Positions 1 through 6,593 of a stretch of 8,917 nt of DNA are shown in pieces. Both the position numbers and the translations under genes were made by a program. The first letter of the stretch is position 1. Every line of letters starts with the position of its first letter. The notes under the pieces were generated by a model. It saw nothing but the letters and a program-made list of their open reading frames with translations, searched no databases and had not been told where the DNA came from. Source of the stretch: CAZNEZ01 sp964572475 (GTDB taxonomy: Bacteria; Bacillota; Clostridia; Lachnospirales; Lachnospiraceae); assembly GCA_964572475.1 (NCBI GenBank), contig CAZNEZ010000067.1:1-8917 (forward strand). Direction: 5' to 3'.

Positions 1-34
1 CAAATAATTTTTAACTACAATATTTTCTTTTAAA

Positions 35-1177
35 TCATAATAAAAATTCACACATTATACTATTGCACACATCAATTCCTTTATTAGTTAATCGCACACA
101 TTCTCCCGTATCTATTAACAAGTTCATTTTAACAAATTTGTCGGTAATATCTCCAAATATACTCTCATACTTTCTATTAAACTCAGCTTCAAACTCTTTT
201 TTGGATATTCCATTTATCATTCTCAACCCTAAAAACATAAACTCTGACATTCTTTCTTCTATAGATAATTCCTGAATATCTTCTCTTATTAATGATACAT
301 TCCCTGAATTAACGAGATATTTCTTTAAATCATCTGTATTTTTAAATCTCACCCCATCAATAAGTGATGATGCACCAAGCCCTATGCCCAGATAGTTAGT
401 TCTATTCCAATATGATGAATTATGTCTGCTCTCATATCCGTTTTTAGAATAATTAGATATTTCATATCTAGTATACCCTGCTTTCTCAAGCAATCTATTA
501 GTAAGATAATACATTTCCCTCTCTGTATCTTCATCTGGCAATGCATCTTCATTGCCTTTTAGTTCATCACTAAGAACGGTTCCTTCTTCAACAATTAAAC
601 TATATGATGAAATATGTTCTGGATTTAATTCAATTATCTTTTTAACATTTGATTCGTAATCTTTTAGTGACTGATAAGGAAGACCTGACATTAAGTCCAC
701 ATTAATATTGGAAAATCCTGCATTTCTTAACATATTGTAGCTTTCCAAAAATGTCTCAAAGGTATGTATTCTTCCTATTCTCTTTAGCTCTTCATTATTA
801 GTAGATTGTAATCCAATACTGATTCTATTAATCCCTACCTTTTTATAGAATTCAATTTTTTCTGTATTAAGTGTACCAGGGTTGCACTCTATCGTAATCT
901 CTGCGCCTATTGCTACAGTATAATTATCCTTAATTGTATTAATAATTCTTTTTATATTTTTACCATCTAAAATAGACGGTGTCCCACCGCCTAAATATAT
1001 TGTATTCACTACTTTATTAACTGTTTTTTTACAAGCCAGTATTTCTCTGATTAATGATTCAACATACTCTTTACGTGTATCCTTATCACAGGAAGCAGAC
1101 AAAAAATCACAGTATTTACACTTTTGTACACAAAAGGGGATATGTACATATATCCCCATAGTATTATTATTTGTCAT
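35..1177 (-). CDS. hemW: Radical SAM heme chaperone HemW (often labelled HemN-like coproporphyrinogen oxidase)
   Basis: The 380-residue protein has a radical SAM cluster motif near its N-terminus, Cys16-x3-Cys20-x2-Cys23, inside the segment HIPFCVQKCKYCDF, followed by GGGTPS at 63-68, the glycine-rich SAM-binding element. The position two residues after the third cysteine is Phe25. True HemN enzymes carry a fourth cysteine there, so this fits HemW, which is known to bind heme and assist its delivery and which lacks proven coproporphyrinogen oxidase activity. Further conserved blocks are ECNPGT (97-102), RISIGLQS (118-125), NVDLMSGLPYQ (159-169) and the HemW-type C-terminal region from about 305. 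The length matches the family. The ATG at 1177 overlaps the lepA end by 11 bases and has only a weak upstream AAAGTTAG, suggesting translational coupling; Met7 at 1159 is a possible but less likely start. Family assignment is firm; HemW over HemN is inferred from the motif. Confidence 0.95.
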   Translation of the reverse strand: MTNNNTMGIYVHIPFCVQKCKYCDFLSASCDKDTRKEYVESLIREILACKKTVNKVVNTIYLGGGTPSILDGKNIKRIINTIKDNYTVAIGAEITIECNPGTLNTEKIEFYKKVGINRISIGLQSTNNEELKRIGRIHTFETFLESYNMLRNAGFSNINVDLMSGLPYQSLKDYESNVKKIIELNPEHISSYSLIVEEGTVLSDELKGNEDALPDEDTEREMYYLTNRLLEKAGYTRYEISNYSKNGYESRHNSSYWNRTNYLGIGLGASSLIDGVRFKNTDDLKKYLVNSGNVSLIREDIQELSIEERMSEFMFLGLRMINGISKKEFEAEFNRKYESIFGDITDKFVKMNLLIDTGECVRLTNKGIDVCNSIMCEFLL

Positions 1178-2981
1178 CTAACTTTAAAACACTCATAAAT
1201 GCTTTCTGTGGAATTTCAACATTACCCACTTGACGCATTCTCTTCTTTCCTTCTTTTTGCTTTTCTAACAGTTTTCTCTTACGGGATATATCGCCGCCAT
1301 AACATTTTGCTAATACATCTTTACGCATAGCCTTAACGGTTTCTCTTGCAATTACTTTACTGCCAATGGCCGCCTGAATAGGAATCTCAAAAAGCTGTCT
1401 TGGAATTTCATCCTTAAGCTTTTCACACATCTTTCTTCCTCTTTCATATGCCGTACCCTCAAATACAATAAATGAAAGCGCATCTACTTCTTCTTTATTA
1501 ACAAGGATGTCAAGTTTAACCAATTCTGATTTCTGATATCCTGCCATCTCATAATCAAATGACGCATATCCTCTTGATCTGGATTTAAGAGCATCAAAGA
1601 AATCATATATTATCTCATTAAGAGGAAGTTCATATTTAAGTAATGCCCTAGTTCCTTCTATATAATCCATGCCAAGATAATTACCACGTCTCTCCTGACA
1701 TAATTCCATAATAGAACCTACAAATTCTGTAGTAACAACTATCTCTGCCTTTACAATTGGCTCTTCCATATAATCTATTTCAGAAGGATCTGGTAGATTA
1801 GCTGGATTAGTAAGTTCTATCATTTTTCCATCAGTCTTATAGACTTTGTAAACAACTCCAGGAGCAGTTGTGATAAGGTCCAGATTATATTCTCTTTCCA
1901 GCCTTTCCTGAATAATCTCAAGATGTAATAATCCAAGAAATCCACATCTAAATCCAAATCCAAGAGCTATTGATGTCTCTGGTTCAAAATGTAGTGAAGC
2001 ATCATTAAGCTGTAGTTTCTCAAGAGCATCTCTAAGATCTGGATATTTTGCGCCATCTACAGGGTAAAGTCCGCAATATACCATACTATTAACCATCTTA
2101 TATCCTGGCAATGCTGCATCACACTGATTATTATTATCCGTTATTGTATCTCCAACTCGTGTATCCTTAACATTCTTAATACTTGCCGTAACATATCCAA
2201 CCATACCAGCTGATAATTCTTCACATGGAATAAACTGACCAGCCCCAAAATATCCTACTTCCACAACATTTGCAAGAGCACCTGTTGCCATCATCTTAAT
2301 CTGGGTACCTGTCTTAACTGTTCCATCCATAATTCTGCAAAATACAATAACACCCTTATACGAATCATACAAGCTATCAAAAATAAGTGCTTTTAATGGC
2401 TTATCGGCATCTCCAAGAGGAGCTGGAATCTTTTTTACAATCTCTTCTAATACACTTTCTATATTAAGTCCGCTTTTGGCTGATATTCTAGGTGCATTAT
2501 GAGCTTCTAATCCTATTACGTCCTCTATCTCAGACGCTACCCTGTCTGGATCAGCACTAGGAAGATCAATTTTATTAATAATAGGAAGAACTTCAAGATC
2601 ATGGTCAATTGCAAGATAACAATTAGCAAGAGTCTGAGCTTCTATTCCCTGTGCAGCATCAACTACTAATAAAGCACCATCACAAGCTGCAAGACTTCGT
2701 GAAACTTCATAATTAAAATCAACATGTCCCGGTGTATCAATAAGATTAAATATATATTCTTTACCATCATTGGCTTTATATACCGTTCTTACTGCCTGTG
2801 ACTTAATCGTAATTCCTCTTTCACGTTCAAGGTCCATATTATCAAGAATCTGGGCCTGCATTTCCCTATTGGTCAAAAGACCTGTCTTCTCGATAATTCT
2901 ATCTGCAAGTGTAGATTTGCCATGGTCAATATGTGCGATTATACAAAAATTCCTGATTCTTTCTTTATCTAAATGAGACAT
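1167..2981 (-). CDS. lepA: Elongation factor 4 / LepA, ribosomal back-translocating GTPase
   Basis: The 604-residue protein has every G motif of a translational GTPase in order: AHIDHGKST (16-24), the switch I region RERGITIKS (about 53-61), DTPGH (82-86), NKID (136-139) and SAKSG (168-172). The C-terminal domain typical of LepA follows, with GGDISRKRKLLEKQ and GNVEIPQKAFMSVLK near the end. LepA binds ribosomes and is reported to influence elongation under ionic stress and 30S assembly; its exact role is debated. Length equals the family norm. An in-frame GTG at 2990 would add three residues, but that GTG is part of the Shine-Dalgarno sequence AAAGGTG, which sits six bases before the ATG at 2981, so I use that ATG. 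hemW overlaps its 3' end. A promoter lies about 50-75 bases upstream. Confidence 0.98.
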   Translation of the reverse strand: MSHLDKERIRNFCIIAHIDHGKSTLADRIIEKTGLLTNREMQAQILDNMDLERERGITIKSQAVRTVYKANDGKEYIFNLIDTPGHVDFNYEVSRSLAACDGALLVVDAAQGIEAQTLANCYLAIDHDLEVLPIINKIDLPSADPDRVASEIEDVIGLEAHNAPRISAKSGLNIESVLEEIVKKIPAPLGDADKPLKALIFDSLYDSYKGVIVFCRIMDGTVKTGTQIKMMATGALANVVEVGYFGAGQFIPCEELSAGMVGYVTASIKNVKDTRVGDTITDNNNQCDAALPGYKMVNSMVYCGLYPVDGAKYPDLRDALEKLQLNDASLHFEPETSIALGFGFRCGFLGLLHLEIIQERLEREYNLDLITTAPGVVYKVYKTDGKMIELTNPANLPDPSEIDYMEEPIVKAEIVVTTEFVGSIMELCQERRGNYLGMDYIEGTRALLKYELPLNEIIYDFFDALKSRSRGYASFDYEMAGYQKSELVKLDILVNKEEVDALSFIVFEGTAYERGRKMCEKLKDEIPRQLFEIPIQAAIGSKVIARETVKAMRKDVLAKCYGGDISRKRKLLEKQKEGKKRMRQVGNVEIPQKAFMSVLKLDDK

Positions 2982-2987
2982 TATTAA

Positions 2988-2994
2988 CACCTTT
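2988..2994 (-). promoter_or_regulatory. lepA ribosome binding site
   Basis: On the minus strand AAAGGTG lies six bases before the ATG at 2981. It settles the start, because the in-frame GTG at 2990 is contained in it. Confidence 0.8.
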
Positions 2995-3028
2995 CTCTAT
3001 CATATCATTGATATTATAATTGATTTCT

Positions 3029-3057
3029 ATCATATATTATTAGCAAAATGCTGTCAA
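3029..3057 (-). promoter_or_regulatory. Predicted sigma-A promoter of lepA-hemW
   Basis: Read on the minus strand there is a perfect -35 hexamer TTGACA (3057-3052), a 17-base spacer and a -10 hexamer TATGAT (3034-3029, five of six consensus bases). The predicted transcript would begin near 3022, giving a leader of about 40 bases before the lepA ATG. Near-ideal hexamers and spacing suggest constitutive expression. It is a sequence match only. Confidence 0.7.
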
Positions 3058-3232
3058 TGAATAATTATTATTTTAGAACTAATTTAACTTTTGTATTATT
3101 CTGTTATTTGGACATATTTCTTGTAGAATTGTAAACGCAAATATAGGAAAAAATGGTTTTATTTTTTATTAAAAACTTTTGTATCTAGCATAGATTCAGC
3201 ATTTATATCAATATATGACTTATTCTGTTATT
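3058..3232. other. AT-rich intergenic stretch with no gene seen
   Basis: This is the middle part of the divergent lepA/nrdD region. It contains A and T tracts (about 3148-3180) that could bend DNA or serve as upstream promoter sequence, and two copies of TTATTCTGTTATT (3096-3108 and 3220-3232). Two tiny reading frames on the plus strand (28 and 11 codons) are not convincing genes. I see no RNA gene, riboswitch or strong hairpin. Confidence 0.5.
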
Positions 3233-3248
3233 CCCCAATATATAGTGT
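3233..3248 (+). promoter_or_regulatory. Predicted NrdR box 1 upstream of nrdD
   Basis: The 16-mer CCCCAATATATAGTGT agrees with the published NrdR-box consensus acaCwAtATaTwGtgt at 14 of 16 positions, including all the strongly conserved core bases. NrdR is the zinc-finger/ATP-cone repressor of ribonucleotide reductase genes, and its sites normally occur in pairs about three helical turns apart. The partner here begins 31 bases downstream. No nrdR gene lies in the window. Confidence 0.75.
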
Positions 3249-3263
3249 TTTTTATTAAATACT

Positions 3264-3279
3264 TTTCTATATTTAGTAG
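3264..3279 (+). promoter_or_regulatory. Predicted NrdR box 2, overlapping the nrdD -35 region
   Basis: TTTCTATATTTAGTAG keeps the core C-w-A-t-A-T-n-T-w-G-t of the NrdR consensus but diverges at both ends (about 10 of 16). Its start is 31 bases after box 1, the spacing expected for paired NrdR sites. Its last three bases overlap the predicted -35 hexamer, so bound repressor would block RNA polymerase. Taken alone it would be a weak call; the spacing and location raise it. Confidence 0.65.
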
Positions 3280-3306
3280 ACAAACCAAATATTGATATGC
3301 TATAAT
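3277..3306 (+). promoter_or_regulatory. Predicted sigma-A promoter of nrdD-nrdG-dut
   Basis: There is a -35 hexamer TAGACA (3277-3282, five of six), an 18-base spacer and a perfect -10 TATAAT (3301-3306) preceded by TG plus one base, the extended -10 form. Transcription should start near 3313, leaving a leader of about 60 bases before the nrdD ATG at 3375. The NrdR-type boxes lie immediately upstream and overlap the -35. Confidence 0.75.
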
Positions 3307-3329
3307 TTTGCTTGAAAGTTATTTTAAAA

Positions 3330-3343
3330 ATAGTAAATACTAT
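3330..3343. repeat. 14-base perfect palindrome in the nrdD leader
   Basis: ATAGTA, a two-base AA spacer, then TACTAT form an inverted repeat about 17 bases after the predicted transcription start. The loop is too small and the stem too AT-rich for a stable RNA hairpin, so if it has a role it is more likely a protein-binding site. Chance occurrence in AT-rich DNA is quite possible. Confidence 0.35.
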
Positions 3344-3361
3344 CATTACAACTATAAATCG

Positions 3362-3367
3362 AAAGGG
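3362..3367 (+). promoter_or_regulatory. nrdD ribosome binding site
   Basis: AAAGGG lies seven bases before the ATG at 3375. The other in-frame ATG at 3369 is only one base away from it, and the TTG at 3312 coincides with the predicted transcription start, so this site selects 3375. Confidence 0.8.
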
Positions 3368-3374
3368 AATGAAA

Positions 3375-5501
3375 ATGAAAGTAATAAAAAGAGATGGACG
3401 TCAGGTCGAATACGATCCTAACAAGATTATCATTGCTATTCAGAAGGCCAATGATGAAGTTGAATCGCACGAACAGATAAGTGAGGATGAGATTTATTCT
3501 ATCGTTGCTTCTATTGAGAATCACGGTCAGAAGACCATGATGGTTGAAGATATTCAGGATATAATAGAACAAAAGCTTATGGCTAAGAAGAAGTTTGTTC
3601 TTGCTAAAACATATATTATTTATCGTTATACACGTGAGATGGTTAGAAAATCTAACACTACAGACGATTCAATACTTAGCCTTATTAAAGCTAACAACAA
3701 AGATGTAATGGAGGAAAATTCTAACAAGAATGCTACTATTGCATCTACACAGCGTGATCTTATAGCTGGAGAAGTATCTAAGGATTTAACTAAGAGAGTT
3801 CTTCTTCCAGAGAAGATTACTAAAGCTCATGAAGCTGGTATTCTTCATTTCCATGATGCAGACTACTTCCTTCAGAGTATTTTTAACTGTTGTCTTATTA
3901 ATATCGGAGATATGCTTGATAACGGAACTGTTATGAATGCGAAGCTTATCGAGAGTCCTAAGAGTTTTCAGGTTGCGTGTACTGTTATGACTCAGATTAT
4001 ATCTGCTGTTGCTAGCAGTCAATATGGTGGACAATCTGTAGACATCAAACATCTTGGCAAGTATTTACGTAAAAGTGCAGATAAGTACAGAAGACATTAT
4101 GAAGGTAAATACCACGATACTTTAAGTCCTGAGATTATTACTCAGTTTGTTAACGACAGACTTCAGGATGAATTACGCTCTGGTGTTCAGACTATTCAAT
4201 ACCAGATTAACACATTAATGACTACTAATGGACAGTCTCCTTTTGTTACTCTTTTTCTTAATTTAGATGAGAATGATGAATATATTTCAGAGAATGCCAT
4301 GATTATAGAAGAGATATTAAGACAGCGTCTTGAAGGTATTAAGAACGAAAAGGGTGTATATGTTACCCCTGCTTTTCCTAAGCTTATATATGTTCTTGAT
4401 GAACATAATTGTCTTAAAGGTGGCAAATACGACTACATTACCAAGCTCGCTGTCAAATGCTCCTCAAAGCGCCTATATCCTGACTATATTTCAGCTAAAA
4501 AGATGCGTGAGAACTATGAAGGTAATGTATTCTCCTGTATGGGATGCAGAAGTTTCTTAAGTCCATGGAAGGATGCAGATGGCAACTATAAGTGGGAAGG
4601 ACGTTTCAACCAAGGTGTTGTCAGTCTTAATCTTCCTCAGATTGGTCTGATTGCCAAAGGAGACGAAGAAGTTTTCTGGCCTTTATTAGATGAAAGATTA
4701 TCACTTTGCTTTGATGCTCTTATGGTAAGACATCATGCACTTGAAGGAACTCTATCAGATGTAAGTCCAATTCACTGGCAATATGGTGCTATCGCAAGAC
4801 TTAAAAAAGGAGAGTCCATCGATAAACTTCTTCATGATGGTTACTCTACTCTTTCACTTGGATATATTGGATTATACGAAGTTACTAAAGCTATGAAGGG
4901 TGTTAGCCACACTACTCCAGAAGGTGAAGCATTTGCCCTCAAAGTAATGAATAGACTACATGAAGCCACAGAGACATGGAAGCGTAACACAGGATTAGGT
5001 TTTGGTCTGTACGGAACACCTGCTGAATCACTCTGCTATCGTTTTGCAAGAATTGATCAGGCTAAGTTTGGTGATGTTCCAGATATAACTGATAAAGGTT
5101 ACTATACTAATTCATATCATGTAGATGTACGTGAAAAAATTGACGCTTTTGCAAAATTTCATTTTGAAAGTCAATTTCAGGTTATCTCATCTGGAGGAGC
5201 TATTTCATTTGTTGAAATTCCTAATATGCGTCATAATCTTGAGGCTCTTGAAGAAGTTGTTAAGTTTATTTATGATAATATTCAATACGCTGAATTCAAT
5301 ACCAAATCCGACTATTGTCAGGAATGTGGATTTGATGGAGAAATTATTATCAATGATAACCTCGAATGGGAATGCCCTCAGTGTCACAATAAAGACCATG
5401 CTAAAATGAATGTTACAAGAAGAACATGTGGATACCTCGGTGAAAACTTCTGGAATGTTGGTAAGACCAAAGAAATCAAATCACGCGTTCTCCATATGTA
5501 A
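3375..5501 (+). CDS. nrdD: Anaerobic (class III) ribonucleoside-triphosphate reductase, large subunit
   Basis: This 708-residue glycyl-radical enzyme reduces ribonucleoside triphosphates to dNTPs without oxygen. An ATP-cone domain fills about residues 1-92 (opening VIKRDGRQVEYDPNKI), implying allosteric control by ATP/dATP. The catalytic barrel follows: the paired cysteines at 172-173 (SIFNCCLINIGD) match the E. coli Cys175 region, and Cys391 in CMGCRSFL is the likely thiyl-radical residue. Asn412 lies exactly 21 residues later, the same separation as Cys290/Asn311 in phage T4 NrdD, suggesting the formate-dependent subtype (inference). Cys648, Cys651, Cys667 and Cys670 form the C-terminal zinc site, and Gly686 in RRTCGYLGEN is the radical glycine. 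Length matches the family. In-frame TTG 3312 and ATG 3369 were rejected because the ribosome binding site fits 3375. nrdG follows 40 bases downstream. Regulation by NrdR is likely from the upstream boxes. Confidence 0.98.
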   Translation: MKVIKRDGRQVEYDPNKIIIAIQKANDEVESHEQISEDEIYSIVASIENHGQKTMMVEDIQDIIEQKLMAKKKFVLAKTYIIYRYTREMVRKSNTTDDSILSLIKANNKDVMEENSNKNATIASTQRDLIAGEVSKDLTKRVLLPEKITKAHEAGILHFHDADYFLQSIFNCCLINIGDMLDNGTVMNAKLIESPKSFQVACTVMTQIISAVASSQYGGQSVDIKHLGKYLRKSADKYRRHYEGKYHDTLSPEIITQFVNDRLQDELRSGVQTIQYQINTLMTTNGQSPFVTLFLNLDENDEYISENAMIIEEILRQRLEGIKNEKGVYVTPAFPKLIYVLDEHNCLKGGKYDYITKLAVKCSSKRLYPDYISAKKMRENYEGNVFSCMGCRSFLSPWKDADGNYKWEGRFNQGVVSLNLPQIGLIAKGDEEVFWPLLDERLSLCFDALMVRHHALEGTLSDVSPIHWQYGAIARLKKGESIDKLLHDGYSTLSLGYIGLYEVTKAMKGVSHTTPEGEAFALKVMNRLHEATETWKRNTGLGFGLYGTPAESLCYRFARIDQAKFGDVPDITDKGYYTNSYHVDVREKIDAFAKFHFESQFQVISSGGAISFVEIPNMRHNLEALEEVVKFIYDNIQYAEFNTKSDYCQECGFDGEIIINDNLEWECPQCHNKDHAKMNVTRRTCGYLGENFWNVGKTKEIKSRVLHM

Positions 5502-5541
5502 TAACATTTTCAATGCTGATTAGCATAGAACGAAGGAAATA

Positions 5542-6072
5542 ATGAATTATGCAGATATAAAAGAAATGGATGTTGCCAATGGTCCAGGTATACGAATGTC
5601 TCTCTTTGTTAGCGGCTGTAACCATAGATGCAAAGGATGCTTTAACGAAGTAGCCTGGGACTTTAATTATGGCAAACCATTTACTAAAATCGAAGAGGAC
5701 TATATGCTAAACTACTTAAGTGGCAAGCATATAGCCGGTCTTACAATACTCGGAGGTGAGCCTCTCGAAAGAGTTAATCAACAAGGCTTACTTCCATTGG
5801 TTAAAAGAATTAAATCTGAGCTTCCCGATAAGACAATATGGTGTTTTACTGGATTTGATTTTACTGATAATGTTCTTAACCATATGTATAAAGAATGGCC
5901 GGAAACAAGAGAACTTTTATCATATATTGATGTTATTGTAGATGGTAAGTTTATCGAAGAGCTAAAAGACTTAACTCTCCGTTTCAAAGGTTCATCTAAT
6001 CAAAGAACAATTATGGTTCAGGAAACTCTAGGCTCCGGTGATATAATTCTTTGGGACTCTACTCAAAATTAA
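5542..6072 (+). CDS. nrdG: Anaerobic ribonucleotide reductase activating protein (radical SAM)
   Basis: The 176-residue protein is the activase for NrdD: it cleaves S-adenosylmethionine with a 4Fe-4S cluster and abstracts hydrogen from the NrdD C-terminal glycine. The cluster motif Cys26-x3-Cys30-x2-Cys33 (GCNHRCKGC) sits at the same residue numbers as in E. coli NrdG. GGEP (71-74) is the SAM-contacting glycine motif, and the N-terminal MDVANGPGIR segment is typical of radical-SAM activases. Its small size, about 150-180 residues, separates it from the larger pyruvate formate-lyase activase. The ribosome binding site GAAGGAA is at 5532-5538, slightly close to the ATG. It begins 40 bases after nrdD and probably shares its transcript. 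A weak 5-bp hairpin (5513-5526) lies between them. Confidence 0.97.
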   Translation: MNYADIKEMDVANGPGIRMSLFVSGCNHRCKGCFNEVAWDFNYGKPFTKIEEDYMLNYLSGKHIAGLTILGGEPLERVNQQGLLPLVKRIKSELPDKTIWCFTGFDFTDNVLNHMYKEWPETRELLSYIDVIVDGKFIEELKDLTLRFKGSSNQRTIMVQETLGSGDIILWDSTQN

Positions 6073-6132
6073 TCTAATACTCAAATATATAATATTACAA
6101 TTAACATAGCACATTAAGAAAAGGATATTCCT

Positions 6133-6576
6133 ATGATAACAAATATTAAAATCAAAAAGTTAAGAGACTCCGCTATAATTCCAACTTACGGAACCGAATT
6201 TGCAGCTGGAGCTGATTTATATTCCTGTCTAGATTCTTCTGTTACTATTGAACCTGGTCAGACACAATTTATTACTACTGGTATTGCAATGGAGATTCCA
6301 ACTGGTTTAGTCGGTCTTGTATATGCAAGAAGTGGTCTTGCCTGTAAAAAAGGTCTTGCCCCTGCCAATAAAGTTGGTGTTATTGATTCTGATTACCGTG
6401 GTGAGTTCATGGTGGCTCTTCATAATCACTCTAGCGAAGCTATATCTATAGACTCTGGCGATAGAATTGCCCAGCTTGTTATTACACCATATATTACTGC
6501 TTCCTTTGAAGAAGTATCTGCATTAGAAGATACCAGCCGTGGTTCTAAAGGCTTTGGTTCAACTGGCAGCAAATAA
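6133..6576 (+). CDS. dut: dUTP diphosphatase (trimeric dUTPase)
   Basis: The 147-residue protein hydrolyses dUTP to dUMP and pyrophosphate, keeping uracil out of DNA and supplying dUMP for thymidylate synthesis. All five motifs of the homotrimeric family are visible in order: AGADLYS (25-31), ARSGLA (65-70), GVIDSDYRGE (82-91, with Asp85 the likely catalytic base and Tyr88 the sugar-discriminating residue), GDRIAQLVI (109-117) and the C-terminal RGSKGFGSTG (136-145). Length is typical. The Shine-Dalgarno AAAAGGA (6119-6125) is seven bases before the ATG. The gene starts 60 bases after nrdG with no convincing promoter between, so it is probably co-transcribed with nrdD-nrdG. It ends 17 bases before the convergent spoIIP stop. 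Confidence 0.97.
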   Translation: MITNIKIKKLRDSAIIPTYGTEFAAGADLYSCLDSSVTIEPGQTQFITTGIAMEIPTGLVGLVYARSGLACKKGLAPANKVGVIDSDYRGEFMVALHNHSSEAISIDSGDRIAQLVITPYITASFEEVSALEDTSRGSKGFGSTGSK

Positions 6577-6593
6577 TATTCTTATACTACTTG

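Noticed and set aside
3048..3134. 28-codon plus-strand reading frame in the lepA/nrdD intergenic region
   Set aside because: No Shine-Dalgarno sequence, low-complexity AT-rich composition, and it starts inside the lepA promoter.
3153..3188. 11-codon plus-strand frame preceded by AGGA, a possible leader peptide
   Set aside because: It lies upstream of the predicted nrdD promoter, so it would not be in the nrdD transcript, and AGGAAAA before an ATG is easily random in this base composition.
3312..3374. N-terminal extension of NrdD from TTG 3312
   Set aside because: The TTG is at the predicted transcription start with no ribosome binding site, and the extension has no family similarity; the ATP-cone begins right after the ATG at 3375.
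5125..5409. 94-codon open frame within nrdD, and other long frames inside the coding genes
   Set aside because: They are out-of-frame shadows of well-supported genes and show no recognisable motifs.
5513..5526. ATGCT-GATT-AGCAT hairpin between nrdD and nrdG, considered as a terminator or processing site
   Set aside because: A 5-bp stem with no following T run; too weak to terminate transcription.
6088..6093. TATAAT between nrdG and dut, considered as an internal dut promoter
   Set aside because: No acceptable -35 at 16-18 bases upstream; such hexamers are common by chance in this AT-rich spacer.
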